This document shows positions 1 to 8,909 of a DNA stretch of 64,000 nucleotides, in pieces (the stretch's first letter is position 1; each line of letters opens with the position of its first letter). A program made the position numbers and the translations under genes. The DNA is from Streptomyces abyssomicinicus (GTDB lineage: Bacteria > Actinomycetota > Actinomycetes > Streptomycetales > Streptomycetaceae): assembly GCF_008974245.1 (NCBI RefSeq), contig NZ_BBZI01000005.1, positions 1,288,751 through 1,352,750 on the forward strand. The letters run 5' to 3'. Under the pieces are notes generated by a model. That model was not told the DNA's origin. It saw only the letters and a list, made by a program, of their open reading frames with translations, and did not search any database.

Positions 1-47
1 GTCCGGCCTCCCGTCCGGCCTCCCGTCCGGCCTCCGTCCGGCCTCCC
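1..47. repeat. short tandem repeat at window edge
   Basis: Four imperfect copies of a 11-12 bp unit (cgtccggcctcc) lie directly upstream of the first gene. The array may extend beyond the window edge. It has no coding potential that I can support. Confidence 0.7.
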
Positions 48-77
48 GACCGGGGGTCGTGCCGTCTCCGGTCGGCG

Positions 78-2777
78 GTGCCCGCCGCGAACGATCGCGC
101 GGAATGGCACAGACTGGGGTATGTGTCCGACATCGTTCCCGGCGTGCCGAGCTCCCGCCGCTTCCCACCGCTCCCCAGGAGCGCGCGTGAGGCGAGGGAG
201 TTCGTGCGGCACAGGCTCGGCGACGTCGCCCAGGAGCTGCGGGAGAACGCCGAACTGCTGGTGAGCGAGCTGGTCGCCAATGTGGTGCTGCACGCCCGGA
301 CCGACGCCGAGGTGTCGGTCCGCCGCCTCGGCGACCGGGTGGAGATCAGGGTGCGCGACGAACGCCCCCAGCTGGGGCTGCTGCCCCAGCAGAAGTTCCA
401 CCGCTTCCCGGCCACCGGGCACGGCCTCTTCGTGGTGGAGCGGCTGGCCACCCGGTTCGGTGTGGAGACCGGCGAGGACGCCAAGACGGTCTGGGTCGAG
501 ATCGGCCCGGAGGGCACCCCCAGGGAGCCCTCCGACTGGGGGAGCGCCGTCCTGTTCACCGGGGCGCGGCGTCCCGTGACCCTGATCGACCTGCCCGACT
601 CGCTCTTCATGGCGGCCCACCAGAACCGGCGGGTGCTGCTGCGGGAGCTGAGACTCGCCGCCCTGGGCGGCGACGACCTGGGCGTGCGGCCCAAGGACCT
701 GGCCGTCGCCGACGACGTCAACCACATGGTCGGCGCCTGGGTGGACGCCGCCCTCAGCGAGCATCCGGTCGCCGAGGCGGGCACCCGCTCCCTGACCCTG
801 TCCGTGCCGGCGGACGCGGGCCTGTCGGTGCTGGTCCTGCGCAGGGTGCTCGACCGGGCCGAGGACGCGGCCCGCAGCGGAAGGATGCTGTCCCGGCCGG
901 CCCTTCCCTCGGTACGGGAACTGCGGAGCTGGCTCTTCGGACAGATCGCCGGGCAGATCGCCGGCGGCCATCCGACGGCCTGGACCGTGATCCCGAGGGA
1001 CCCCCGACCCGGGCCCCTGGAGATGGTGCCCTGGGACGCGGCCCAGGTACGGGCCAGCCGCACCCCCACCGTGGCGGCGGACGAGGAGAAGAGGATCGTC
1101 GCGGTGAACGCCGCGGCCGCCGCGCTGCTCGGCTGGGACCCGGACGAACTGGTGGGGCGGCGGCTCCTCACGATCGTGCCCGAGCACCTGCGGCAGCGGT
1201 ACCTGGAGGCCTTCACCTCCCTGCTGACGACCGGACGCTCCCACATCCTCGGGCGATCGGTGCCCCTGCCCGCCCTGCACCGCGACGGCCGCCAGATCCC
1301 CATCCGTCTGGTCATCGAGACCCAGCACACGGCCGACGGCGCCACCATGTTCGTCGCCCATCTGATCCCCCGTGCCGGAGAGGCACCGGCCGCCGCGCCC
1401 GGCCGCGGCGCGGGCCAGGGGGACCTCCGGGCCGCACCCGGGGTCCGTCCCGCTCTCGCCCCCGTCGAGGAGCAGGCGCTCGCCCGTGGCACCCCGGTGG
1501 TCGGTGAGGCACTGGAGCGACTCGGGCTGATCGTCGACACCGGCCGGGCCATCACCGACGCCTCCGACCTCTACCAGGGGCTGCGCGAGGTCTGCCGGAT
1601 CCTCACCGTACGGCTGGCCGACTGGTGCGTGGTCGATCTGTTCGCCGCGGACACCGAGGGCGAACGGGTCGGCGTGGTCCGCCGGGACCGGCACGGCCGC
1701 CCCGCCGACGGTGTCGAGGGCACCCTCCCGCCGCTCACCGAGAGCGGGCGCGGACCGCTCGCCCGGGTGCTGAGGGGAGCGCGGCCGCTGCTGCTCGGTC
1801 CGATCGGGGCCGACGAGCCGCCCGGCCAGGTCGGAAGCCCTCTCGACGCCCGGCACCGGGCCCTCTTCGACCACCTCGGCGCCGACAGCGCGGTGGTGGC
1901 CCCGCTCAGGGCCCGCCGGGAGGTGCTGGGCGCCGTCACGCTGGCCCGCACCGGCTCCGACCGGCCGTTCACCGAGGCGGACCTCACGTTCGTCGACGAC
2001 CTGGCGCACGGCATCGCGGTGGGCGTGGACAACGCCCGGATGTACGCCGAGACCCGCGGCATCGCCGAGCAGCTGCAGCGGTCGCTGCTGCCGGTGCTGC
2101 CCGAACTGCCACACCTGCGGATCACCGCACGGTACGTGCCGTCATCGGTCACCGCGGAGGTGGGCGGCGACTGGTACGACTGCTTCGTGCTGCCCGGCGG
2201 CGACCTGGCGGTGACCATCGGGGACGTGGCAGGGCACGACCTGTCGGCCGCGGTCGCGATGAGCCAGCTCCGGTCCATGCTCCGGGGCATCGCGGTCGAC
2301 CGGGAGGAGCCGCCCGGCGAGGTGGTGCGACGGCTGGACATCGCCAACCACACCCTCCACCGCGAGGCCACCGCCACCTGCGTGTACGGCCTGGTCGGCG
2401 GACCCGTGGAGGGACCGTGGGTGTTCCACCACTCGGCGGCCGGCCACCTGCCCCCGCTGCTGACCACCGAGGACGGGGAGACCCGCTTCCTGGAGGAGGG
2501 CACCGGACTGATGCTGGGCACCGGCATCGACATGCCGCGGCCCGCCACCCAGGTACGGCTGCCGCCCCGGTCCACGGTCCTGCTGTACACCGACGGGCTC
2601 GTCGAACGCCGGGGCGAGAGCCTGACCGACTCGCTGGCCCGGCTGCGGCGGCAGACGGCGGACCTGGCGCGGATGCCGCTGGACGTGTTCTGCGACGAAC
2701 TGCTGGTCCGGCTGGGGACGGACGGCGCGGACGACATCGCCATGCTGGCGCTGCGGCCGGTCCCCCCGCCCTACTGA
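78..2777 (+). CDS. SpoIIE-type PP2C phosphatase with ATPase, PAS and GAF domains
   Basis: An 899-residue cytoplasmic signalling protein predicted to dephosphorylate a Ser/Thr-phosphorylated regulator such as an anti-anti-sigma factor. Domains in order: an anti-sigma-like HATPase (about 30-145, with N-box ELVANVVLHA), a helical segment (155-320), a PAS domain (about 324-440), a GAF domain (about 477-655) and a PP2C/SpoIIE domain (about 660-899). The PP2C metal-binding aspartates are visible in GGDWYDCF, IGDVAGHD, YTDGLVE and ADDIAML. The start is GTG; a second in-frame GTG lies at 123. Carrying both the kinase-type ATPase fold and the phosphatase suggests a bifunctional partner-switching regulator, which is common in Streptomyces. 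A paralogue with the same architecture lies at 11003-13705. The specific partner cannot be inferred. Confidence 0.93.
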   Translation: MPAANDRAEWHRLGYVSDIVPGVPSSRRFPPLPRSAREAREFVRHRLGDVAQELRENAELLVSELVANVVLHARTDAEVSVRRLGDRVEIRVRDERPQLGLLPQQKFHRFPATGHGLFVVERLATRFGVETGEDAKTVWVEIGPEGTPREPSDWGSAVLFTGARRPVTLIDLPDSLFMAAHQNRRVLLRELRLAALGGDDLGVRPKDLAVADDVNHMVGAWVDAALSEHPVAEAGTRSLTLSVPADAGLSVLVLRRVLDRAEDAARSGRMLSRPALPSVRELRSWLFGQIAGQIAGGHPTAWTVIPRDPRPGPLEMVPWDAAQVRASRTPTVAADEEKRIVAVNAAAAALLGWDPDELVGRRLLTIVPEHLRQRYLEAFTSLLTTGRSHILGRSVPLPALHRDGRQIPIRLVIETQHTADGATMFVAHLIPRAGEAPAAAPGRGAGQGDLRAAPGVRPALAPVEEQALARGTPVVGEALERLGLIVDTGRAITDASDLYQGLREVCRILTVRLADWCVVDLFAADTEGERVGVVRRDRHGRPADGVEGTLPPLTESGRGPLARVLRGARPLLLGPIGADEPPGQVGSPLDARHRALFDHLGADSAVVAPLRARREVLGAVTLARTGSDRPFTEADLTFVDDLAHGIAVGVDNARMYAETRGIAEQLQRSLLPVLPELPHLRITARYVPSSVTAEVGGDWYDCFVLPGGDLAVTIGDVAGHDLSAAVAMSQLRSMLRGIAVDREEPPGEVVRRLDIANHTLHREATATCVYGLVGGPVEGPWVFHHSAAGHLPPLLTTEDGETRFLEEGTGLMLGTGIDMPRPATQVRLPPRSTVLLYTDGLVERRGESLTDSLARLRRQTADLARMPLDVFCDELLVRLGTDGADDIAMLALRPVPPPY

Positions 2778-2862
2778 CGGGGCGAGGACGACCGCCACGG
2801 ACCCGCGGCACCGGCCATCTCGCCGATGCCGCGGCGGGCCCGCCGCACCCACCCTTCCGGAC

Positions 2863-3930
2863 ATGGACACATATCGCCCGGCGGGCGCGCGAGCCCGCTC
2901 CACGGTGCCCCGTTCCAAGGTGCCCCGCTCCGCGGTGCTCGGACTCCTGACGGTCCTGGCCACCCTGGTCGCCGTGCTGACCTCACCGCCCGCCGCCGGC
3001 ACGGCGGCGGCTCCGTCCCCGACCGGCTTCCACGAGGTGACCGGCTTCGGCGTCAACCCCGGCAACCTCCGGATGTTCGCCTACGTCCCGGTGAACGCCG
3101 GACCCGGCGCACCGGTGGTGGTCCTCTTCCACGGCTGCGGCGGCTCCGCCGGCGGCCTCGACGTCGACACGGGCTGGCGCAAGTACGCGGAGGCCTACGG
3201 CTTCGCCGTCGTCCTCCCGGAACAGAAGGCGGAGAACGTCGGGTCCGGCGGGCTGGTGCCGCACACGTGCTTCAGCGCGTGGAACCCGGAGGACCGCACC
3301 CGCGCCGGGCAGGGCGAGGCGCGCTCGGTGGTGGAGATGGTGCACCACATGACGACCGCGTACGGGGCCGACCCCGACCGGGTCTACGTCACCGGCTACT
3401 CCGGCGGCGGCGCGGCGACCAACGTGATGATGGCCGCCTACCCGGACGTCTTCCGGGCCGGAGCGGTCTTCTTCGGCATGGCCTACGGCTGCGCGGACAC
3501 GGAGGCCGACTACTTCGACACCGGGCTGTTCGCCCGCTGCCCCGGAGCCTTCAACACCCTGTCACCGCAGGAGTGGGGGAACAGGATCCGCGCCGCGCAC
3601 CCCGGTTACGGCGGTCCGCGGCCGCGGGTGCAGATCTGGCACGGCGGCTCCGACCCGCTGATCAACAAGAACTCCCTGGAGAAGCAGCGCGACGGCTGGA
3701 CCGACGTCCTCGGCGTCTCCCGGGTCCCCGCCTCCACCACCCGCCCCGCCCTCGGTGTCACCCGGCAGATCTGCGGGGCGGGACAGGTCGAGACGTACCT
3801 GATCGACCGGATGGGCCACGAGGCGCCCGTCGACCCCGGCACCGGCATCGACAAGTGCGGATCGGTGGGCCAGGGCCACGACTCCCTCTGCGGCCCCTAC
3901 CACGCGGCCCGCTTCTTCGGCCTGGGCTGA
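2863..3930 (+). CDS. secreted PHB depolymerase-family esterase
   Basis: A 355-residue alpha/beta hydrolase of the polyhydroxybutyrate depolymerase / feruloyl esterase (LpqC-like) family. An N-terminal export signal is visible: Arg/Lys-rich start, hydrophobic core at about 24-42, small residues to about 50. The oxyanion region is VLFHGCGG. The nucleophile is Ser180 in GYSGGG, the acid is probably Asp264 in HGGSDPL, and the base is His319 in DRMGHE. Several cysteines fit an extracellular disulphide-containing enzyme. The substrate could be a polyester, an acetylated xylan or a feruloyl ester; sequence alone does not decide. It is followed by a strong hairpin at 3940-3982. Confidence 0.88.
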   Translation: MDTYRPAGARARSTVPRSKVPRSAVLGLLTVLATLVAVLTSPPAAGTAAAPSPTGFHEVTGFGVNPGNLRMFAYVPVNAGPGAPVVVLFHGCGGSAGGLDVDTGWRKYAEAYGFAVVLPEQKAENVGSGGLVPHTCFSAWNPEDRTRAGQGEARSVVEMVHHMTTAYGADPDRVYVTGYSGGGAATNVMMAAYPDVFRAGAVFFGMAYGCADTEADYFDTGLFARCPGAFNTLSPQEWGNRIRAAHPGYGGPRPRVQIWHGGSDPLINKNSLEKQRDGWTDVLGVSRVPASTTRPALGVTRQICGAGQVETYLIDRMGHEAPVDPGTGIDKCGSVGQGHDSLCGPYHAARFFGLG

Positions 3931-3939
3931 CCCCGCGAC

Positions 3940-3982
3940 CGGCGTGCGCCGCGCAGCCTCCCCCGCGGCGCGGCGCACGCCG
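3940..3982. terminator. bidirectional hairpin terminator
   Basis: A perfect 15-bp GC-rich stem (3940-3954 with 3968-3982) and 13-nt loop sits between the convergent esterase and the hydrolase-GNAT gene. There is no U-tract, as is usual in Streptomyces. Confidence 0.75.
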
Positions 3983-3995
3983 CTGCCCGGCGCCC

Positions 3996-5624
3996 TCAGC
4001 CGTCGTCGCGGGCCGGTTCGACCAGGGCCTCGGAGCCGATGGGGGTGAACCCGGCGGCCAGGAAGGCGCGCAGCGAGCGGGCGTTGCCCGGGGTGACGGC
4101 GGCGAAGACCGGCTCGTTCACTCGGACCAGGGTGAGTGCGTCGGCGAGCAGGGACCGGCCGTGTCCCCTGCCGTGCGCCTCCTCGGCGGAGAGCTCGACG
4201 CTCAGCTCGGTCCGCCCGGCCGGCCCCTCCGCCAGGGTGACCAGACCGCGCTCGTCGCCGAACACCCGCACGTTCCGGCGCAGTCGACGGGCGTGACGCA
4301 CCCGGGGATGCTCGCGCAGGCGTTCCAGCGGGGCGAGCCGGGCCGGCCCGCCCACGCCACGGGCCACCAGCACGGCGTCGACGGTGCCGATCGTGCCGTG
4401 GGGGCCCGCCAGCGCGCGCAGGAAGTCCGGGGCGAGCGACCCGCCGAAGCCGTCGGGGCGCAGGGCGCGCACCCGGTCCGCGGGCAGCGCGGTGGCGACC
4501 ACGGCGTGACCGGTGAAGGCGACCGAGCACTCCGGCCCGTGGTGCGGCCGGGGCAGCACCGTCACGGCCCCGTCGACTTGGGGGAAGCGGTCCTCGGCGG
4601 CGTCCCACAGGAGCGCCAGCAGCGGGTGAGGGGGCCGGAGGGCCTCACGGCGGGAGTCGAGGAAGGCCAGCAACTCCGCGGTGAACCGCTTCGGCTGCTC
4701 GAGGTTGGGCAGATGGCCCGCGTCCGGGACCACGGCGAGGACCGAGCCGCCGATCAGCCGGTGCGTCTCCTCCGCCTCCGCCACCGGCGTGTAGGTGTCC
4801 TCCGCGCCGACCAGCAGCAGCACGGGCACCCGGGCGTCGGCCAACGAGCTCCGGTAGTCCGGGCGTTCGGCCCGTGCCCGCAGGGCCGCGGCCGCGCCGG
4901 CCGGTGCGGTGGCGCGCATCATGCCGGTCACGTGGCGGGCGACCTCGGGCAGGGCGGTCACATGGCGGGGCGCGATCATCCGGTCCAGCACCTCGGCGGC
5001 GTACCCGTCCATGCCTTCCGCGAGCAACCGGTCGGCCAGCGTGTTCCGCAGGACGCGTCCCTCCTCGCTCTCACCGACGGGCGAGGTGTCGGCCAGCACC
5101 AGAGCGGCCGTGCGTTCCGGGTGGAGCCGGTGGAACTCCATGGCGATCTGCCCGCCCATCGACAGCCCCACCACCACCGTCCGCGCCACACCGGCATGGC
5201 GGAGCAGCGCGGCGAGGTCCTCGGCGAAGTCCCGCCACGTGGTCCGCCCCGGGGCCACGGGGCTCGCCCCGTACCCGCGCAGGTCCGGCAGGATCACCCG
5301 GTACCCGGCGGCGGCCAGCGCCTCGGCCTGCGGCCGCCACATGCTCCGGTCGAAGGGGTGCCCGTGCACCAGCAGGACGGGCACGCCGTCCACGGGACCG
5401 AGGTCGTCGTGATCGAGCGTCACCCCGGGCCGGACCACGACGGAACCGGAACGCGTCTCCCCGCGCGGCGACACGCCACCGGCGGCGTGCCCCTCCCGGC
5501 CGGCGCGCCGTCCGGGGTCCCGGAGTGCCGTTTCTCCGCCTCCTCCTCCGCTTCCGCCGCTGCCGCTGCCGCTGCCGCTTCCGCCGTCGGCGCTGCCGTC
5601 GCCGGTCCCGAACGGATCGCTCAT
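3996..5624 (-). CDS. alpha/beta hydrolase fused to a GNAT acetyltransferase-like domain
   Basis: A continuous 542-residue reading frame joins two enzymes. Residues 1-60 are a Gly/Ser-rich low-complexity leader of doubtful reality. Residues about 62-325 are an alpha/beta hydrolase with HGHPFD oxyanion region, nucleophile Ser155 in GLSMGG, acid Asp275 in GAEDTY and His303 in AGHLPN, closest to the 3-oxoadipate enol-lactonase / esterase group. Residues about 335-540 resemble GNAT proteins, with a pyrophosphate-loop-like HGRGHGRS and the typical C-terminal NARSLRAFLAAGF. The acetyl-CoA loop looks intact. The start is ATG at 5624, but an internal start near residue 62 is possible. Related domains are, to my knowledge, usually separate genes. 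The substrate is unknown. Confidence 0.85.
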   Translation of the reverse strand: MSDPFGTGDGSADGGSGSGSGSGGSGGGGGETALRDPGRRAGREGHAAGGVSPRGETRSGSVVVRPGVTLDHDDLGPVDGVPVLLVHGHPFDRSMWRPQAEALAAAGYRVILPDLRGYGASPVAPGRTTWRDFAEDLAALLRHAGVARTVVVGLSMGGQIAMEFHRLHPERTAALVLADTSPVGESEEGRVLRNTLADRLLAEGMDGYAAEVLDRMIAPRHVTALPEVARHVTGMMRATAPAGAAAALRARAERPDYRSSLADARVPVLLLVGAEDTYTPVAEAEETHRLIGGSVLAVVPDAGHLPNLEQPKRFTAELLAFLDSRREALRPPHPLLALLWDAAEDRFPQVDGAVTVLPRPHHGPECSVAFTGHAVVATALPADRVRALRPDGFGGSLAPDFLRALAGPHGTIGTVDAVLVARGVGGPARLAPLERLREHPRVRHARRLRRNVRVFGDERGLVTLAEGPAGRTELSVELSAEEAHGRGHGRSLLADALTLVRVNEPVFAAVTPGNARSLRAFLAAGFTPIGSEALVEPARDDG

Positions 5625-5740
5625 TCCGTCTGCCCCCTGCTCGCTCCGGGCGGCCGGGGAAGGCCGCCGCCGTCATCGTCCAAGATCACACCCGCGATGC
5701 CCAACGCATTTCGGGGCCGGCCGCGCCGCCCGCACGAGGT

Positions 5741-6193
5741 CTACTCCGCGGAGTCGGCCGGCTCCACCGCGGTCAGCGACACCGTGCCGTCCGGCGCCAC
5801 CGACCAACCGGGGTTGTGGCAGACCTCCCAACGTTGACCGTCCGGGTCGGCGAAGTAGCCGTGGTAGCCGCCGAAGGCCGCACGCTGCGCCGGCTTGAGG
5901 ACCTCCGCCCCCGCCGCGGCGGCCCGCTCCATCGCCTCGTCCACCTCGGCGGGCGAGTCCACGTTCCGCGCCAGCGTGAACGGCGTGCCGGCCGTCGCCG
6001 GGTGCCCCACGTCGGCCGAGAGGTCGCTCAGCCGGAACAGGCCCAGCGCCACGCCTCCGCCGACCTGGTAGAAGACCACCTCGTCCACGTCGAGCAACGG
6101 ACTCCAGCCGAGGCCCCGCGTGTAGAACCGGCGGCTCGCCCCGAGATCCCGCACCCCGAGCGTCACCAGACTCAACTGCTGTCGTGTCGTCAT
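5741..6193 (-). CDS. VOC (glyoxalase/bleomycin-resistance) family protein
   Basis: A 150-residue vicinal-oxygen-chelate protein. It starts with the typical LVTLGVRDLGASRRFYTRGLGW signature region (the motif spans residues 9-30) and contains the second beta-alpha-beta-beta-beta half with FADPDGQRWEVCHNPGW near the C terminus. VOC members bind a metal or sequester a ligand; this one resembles the uncharacterised glyoxalase-like group, so I assign no substrate. It is transcribed divergently from the dehalogenase-like hydrolase at 6359. Confidence 0.88.
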   Translation of the reverse strand: MTTRQQLSLVTLGVRDLGASRRFYTRGLGWSPLLDVDEVVFYQVGGGVALGLFRLSDLSADVGHPATAGTPFTLARNVDSPAEVDEAMERAAAAGAEVLKPAQRAAFGGYHGYFADPDGQRWEVCHNPGWSVAPDGTVSLTAVEPADSAE

Positions 6194-6358
6194 GACTTCA
6201 CGCTAACCGCCGCCGCCGACACGGCGAGGTGGACGCGCGGCGTGCAGGGGTACCCGGTCGCCGGCCCCGGGCGCCGGCCCCCGGGCGTGAGGGGCCCCGG
6301 GCGCGAGGGCGCTCGTGTGCGAGGCGTGAGGGCGGCCGACGACGGGAAGGGCGGCGGG

Positions 6359-7240
6359 ATGTTCGCGCAGTTCACCGAGACCACCATCGACACCGGCGAG
6401 GCCTCGGTCTTCCTCCGGCAGGGCGGACAGGGCCCGCCCGTGCTGCTCCTCCACGGGCATCCCCGCACCTCGGCCACCTGGCACCGGGTGGCGCCGCTCC
6501 TCGTGGAGCGCGGCTTCACCGTCGTCTGCCCCGACCTGCGCGGTTACGGCCGTTCCCGGGGCCCGGCTCCCACCCCCGACCACGGCGCCCACTCCAAGCG
6601 GGCCATGGCCGGTGACCTCCTGTTCGCCATGCGGGAGTTGGGGCACCGGCGGTTCCAGGTGGCCGGACACGACCGCGGTTCGCTGGTCGCGCTGAGGCTC
6701 GCCCTCGACCACCCGGAGGCGGTCACCCGGGTGGCGCTGACGGACTGCCTGCCCGTCTCCGAGCACCTGGCCCGTGCCGGGGCGGAGTTCGCCACCCGGT
6801 GGTGGCACTGGTTCTTCTTCGCCCAGCCCAGGATCCCCGAACGCGTCATCGGTGCCGACCCCGACAGCTGGTACCGGGGCGACCCCGAGGCCATGGGGCA
6901 GGAGAACCACGCCGAGCGGCTGGAGGCGGTGCGTCGGCCGGAGGTCGTCCGCGCCATGCTGGAGGACTACCGTGCCGGGCTCACCGTCGACCGGGCACAC
7001 GAGGAGGCCGACCGGGCGGCGGGGCGGCGCGTGCGCTGCCCCGCGCTGATCCTCTGGTCGCTGCGCGACGACCTCGTGGAGCTCCACGGCGACCCGCTGG
7101 AGATCTGGCGGGGCTGGGCGGACGACGTCCGGGGCCACGGGATCGACTCCGGCCATCATGTCGCCGAGGAGGCCCCCGAAGCACTGGCGGCCGCCCTCGG
7201 CGACTTCTTCGCGGGGAGCGCCGGGGCCCGGGACCACTGA
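6359..7240 (+). CDS. haloacetate dehalogenase-like alpha/beta hydrolase
   Basis: A 293-residue alpha/beta hydrolase. The start is ATG at 6359, preceded by a GGGAAGGGCGG stretch. The nucleophile position is aspartate, not serine: Asp105 in AGHDRG, the hallmark of fluoroacetate dehalogenases and epoxide hydrolases. His150-Trp151 in a WHWFF segment match the halide-binding His-Trp pair of fluoroacetate dehalogenases, and His267 in DSGHHVAEEAPE is the base. Arg106 is present, but the second carboxylate-binding arginine of characterised enzymes (three residues further on) appears to be Leu here. Substrate preference may therefore differ. It converges on the XRE gene with only 28 bp between them. 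Confidence 0.85.
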   Translation: MFAQFTETTIDTGEASVFLRQGGQGPPVLLLHGHPRTSATWHRVAPLLVERGFTVVCPDLRGYGRSRGPAPTPDHGAHSKRAMAGDLLFAMRELGHRRFQVAGHDRGSLVALRLALDHPEAVTRVALTDCLPVSEHLARAGAEFATRWWHWFFFAQPRIPERVIGADPDSWYRGDPEAMGQENHAERLEAVRRPEVVRAMLEDYRAGLTVDRAHEEADRAAGRRVRCPALILWSLRDDLVELHGDPLEIWRGWADDVRGHGIDSGHHVAEEAPEALAAALGDFFAGSAGARDH

Positions 7241-7268
7241 CCGGGGCCCGGGTCACCCCGGCGGCGCG

Positions 7269-7859
7269 TCACGGGTGGGCGCCCTCGCCCCCCGTGTGCA
7301 GGTGCGCCCGCTCCCCGTTGTGGTCCAGGACGGTCAGCAGTTCGACCGGACCCTCGTGCGCCCTGATGGCGTGCGGCGTCATGGTCGAGAACTCGGCCGC
7401 GTCGCCCGCCTGGACGAGCACCGTCCGGTCGCCCAGGTGCAGGCGGGCCGTGCCGGAGAGCACCGTGAACCACTCGTGGCCGGGGTGCACCTTCAGGCTC
7501 TCCGCGGTGAACGGGAGAGCCGGGGTGATGCGCATCTTGGCCACCGTCACCCCGTGGACCGAGGCCTCCCGGGAGAGCAGCCAGACGGTCGTCCCCGGGG
7601 TGTGCGAGGGCTGGGGGCGGATCACCACGTCCTCGTCGTGCGGCGACTCGACGAGCTGGTCCAGCGTGGTGTCCAGCGCCCGGGCGATGGGGACGAGCTG
7701 GTCCAGCGAGATCCGGCGGTGACCGGTCTCGATCCGGCTCAGGCTGGAGGGGCTGAGGTGGGCCCGGGCCGCAAGGGCGTCGAGGGACCAGCCCCGGGCG
7801 TGCCGAAGGCTCCGGATCCGCTGCCTGATCAGACCGTCCAGGTCGACTTCTTGCGTCAT
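7269..7859 (-). CDS. XRE-family regulator with C-terminal cupin
   Basis: A 196-residue transcription factor: a helix-turn-helix of XRE type (about 8-63, with LSPSSLSRIETG as recognition region) and a cupin ligand-binding domain (about 100-185, containing HPGHEWFTVLSG). I placed the start at ATG 7859 (MTQEVDLDG) because the upstream 17 codons lie in the divergent promoter region. Regulators of this type usually control the divergent neighbour, here the methyltransferase/oxidoreductase pair at 7909 and 8910; the two starts are only 49 bp apart. Confidence 0.9.
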   Translation of the reverse strand: MTQEVDLDGLIRQRIRSLRHARGWSLDALAARAHLSPSSLSRIETGHRRISLDQLVPIARALDTTLDQLVESPHDEDVVIRPQPSHTPGTTVWLLSREASVHGVTVAKMRITPALPFTAESLKVHPGHEWFTVLSGTARLHLGDRTVLVQAGDAAEFSTMTPHAIRAHEGPVELLTVLDHNGERAHLHTGGEGAHP

Positions 7860-7908
7860 GCGCAAGAGTGTATGCCTCCGGGGCAGGAGTCGCCTTACGG
7901 TGGGGAAC

Positions 7909-8859
7909 ATGACGCACCACCCCGCACCCAGCCACCGTCACGGCCCTGGCCACGGCCCCGGCCACAGCCCCCATGCTCACCCGGAAGGCGGCACCCGGCA
8001 CGACGAGCACCGCCACGGTCACGACCCACGCCATGGCGACGGCCACGGCAACCACCACGGCGGTGACACCGCGCACGCCCGGCTGCTGGAGCTGGAGGCC
8101 ACCACCTTCGCCCCCGCGCTCGAGGAGGCCCTCGACCGCGCCGCGACCGCCCTCGGTCCCGCCGCCCCCCGGCACGTCGCCGACCTGGGCTCCGGCCCCG
8201 GCGTCGGGACCCTGGCGCTGGCCCGTCGCTTCCCCGCCGCACAGGTCACCGCCGTCGACCACTCGCCCGTGATGCTCGACCGGGTCCTGGCCGCCGCCAG
8301 GGACGCGGGCCTGGCCGACCGGGTGCGGACCGCGGAGGCCGACCTCGACGCCGGACTCCCCGACCTCGGCCCGCTCGACGTCGTCTGGGCCTCCTCCTCG
8401 CTGCACCACGTGGCCGACCCCGCCGCCCTCCTCGGCCGGCTGCACGGGGCCCTCGCGCCGGGCGGCCTGCTGGTCGTCGTCGAGTCGGACGGGATGCCGC
8501 GCTTCCTCCCCGAGGACGCCGGAGCGGGCCGCCCCGGCCTGGAGGACCGCTGCCGGGAGGTGGCGGCCCGGGCCGGGTGGAACGCCTACCCCGACTGGCG
8601 GGACGACCTGGAGCGGGCCGGGTTCGGGCCCGTGGACCGATGGACCCGCACCGCCGAGGGTGTTCCGGGCCGGCAGGCGGCCCACTACGCCCATCTGGTG
8701 CTCGGCCGGCTCCGCGGCGCGCTGGAAGGCCGGCTGGCCCCGGAGGACCTCGCCGCCCTCGACCGGCTCCTCGACCCCGAGGACCCCGCCTTCGTCGGCC
8801 GCCGCCACGACATCGTCCCCCGCTCCGTCCGCACCGTGTGGGCCGCGCGCCGTCCCTGA
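7909..8859 (+). CDS. SAM-dependent methyltransferase with His-rich N-terminus
   Basis: A 316-residue class I methyltransferase. Motif I is VADLGSGPGVG, followed by VTAVDHSPVM and an acidic SAM-binding region; the post-II segment is VWASSSLHH. The first ~50 residues are a Gly/His/Pro-rich tail holding 16 histidines, which looks like a metal-binding tail or linker and is not part of the catalytic fold. The start is ATG 7909 after a GGTGGGG Shine-Dalgarno-like sequence. There is only one clear cysteine, so an ArsM-type arsenite methyltransferase is unlikely. It is probably co-transcribed with the thioredoxin-reductase-like gene 50 bp downstream and controlled by the divergent XRE-cupin protein. 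The acceptor substrate is unknown. Confidence 0.88.
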   Translation: MTHHPAPSHRHGPGHGPGHSPHAHPEGGTRHDEHRHGHDPRHGDGHGNHHGGDTAHARLLELEATTFAPALEEALDRAATALGPAAPRHVADLGSGPGVGTLALARRFPAAQVTAVDHSPVMLDRVLAAARDAGLADRVRTAEADLDAGLPDLGPLDVVWASSSLHHVADPAALLGRLHGALAPGGLLVVVESDGMPRFLPEDAGAGRPGLEDRCREVAARAGWNAYPDWRDDLERAGFGPVDRWTRTAEGVPGRQAAHYAHLVLGRLRGALEGRLAPEDLAALDRLLDPEDPAFVGRRHDIVPRSVRTVWAARRP

Positions 8860-8909
8860 CACCGCCCCGCACCGGCTCCCGCACCGGCTCCCGTCCCGAG
8901 GAGGACCTC

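Noticed and set aside
2826..5837. Very long open frames antisense or shifted to real genes (also 10760-13675, 22611-24986, 57750-59942)
   Set aside because: They mirror the third-position GC bias of the real genes, have Arg/Pro/His-rich or repetitive composition and no recognisable domains.
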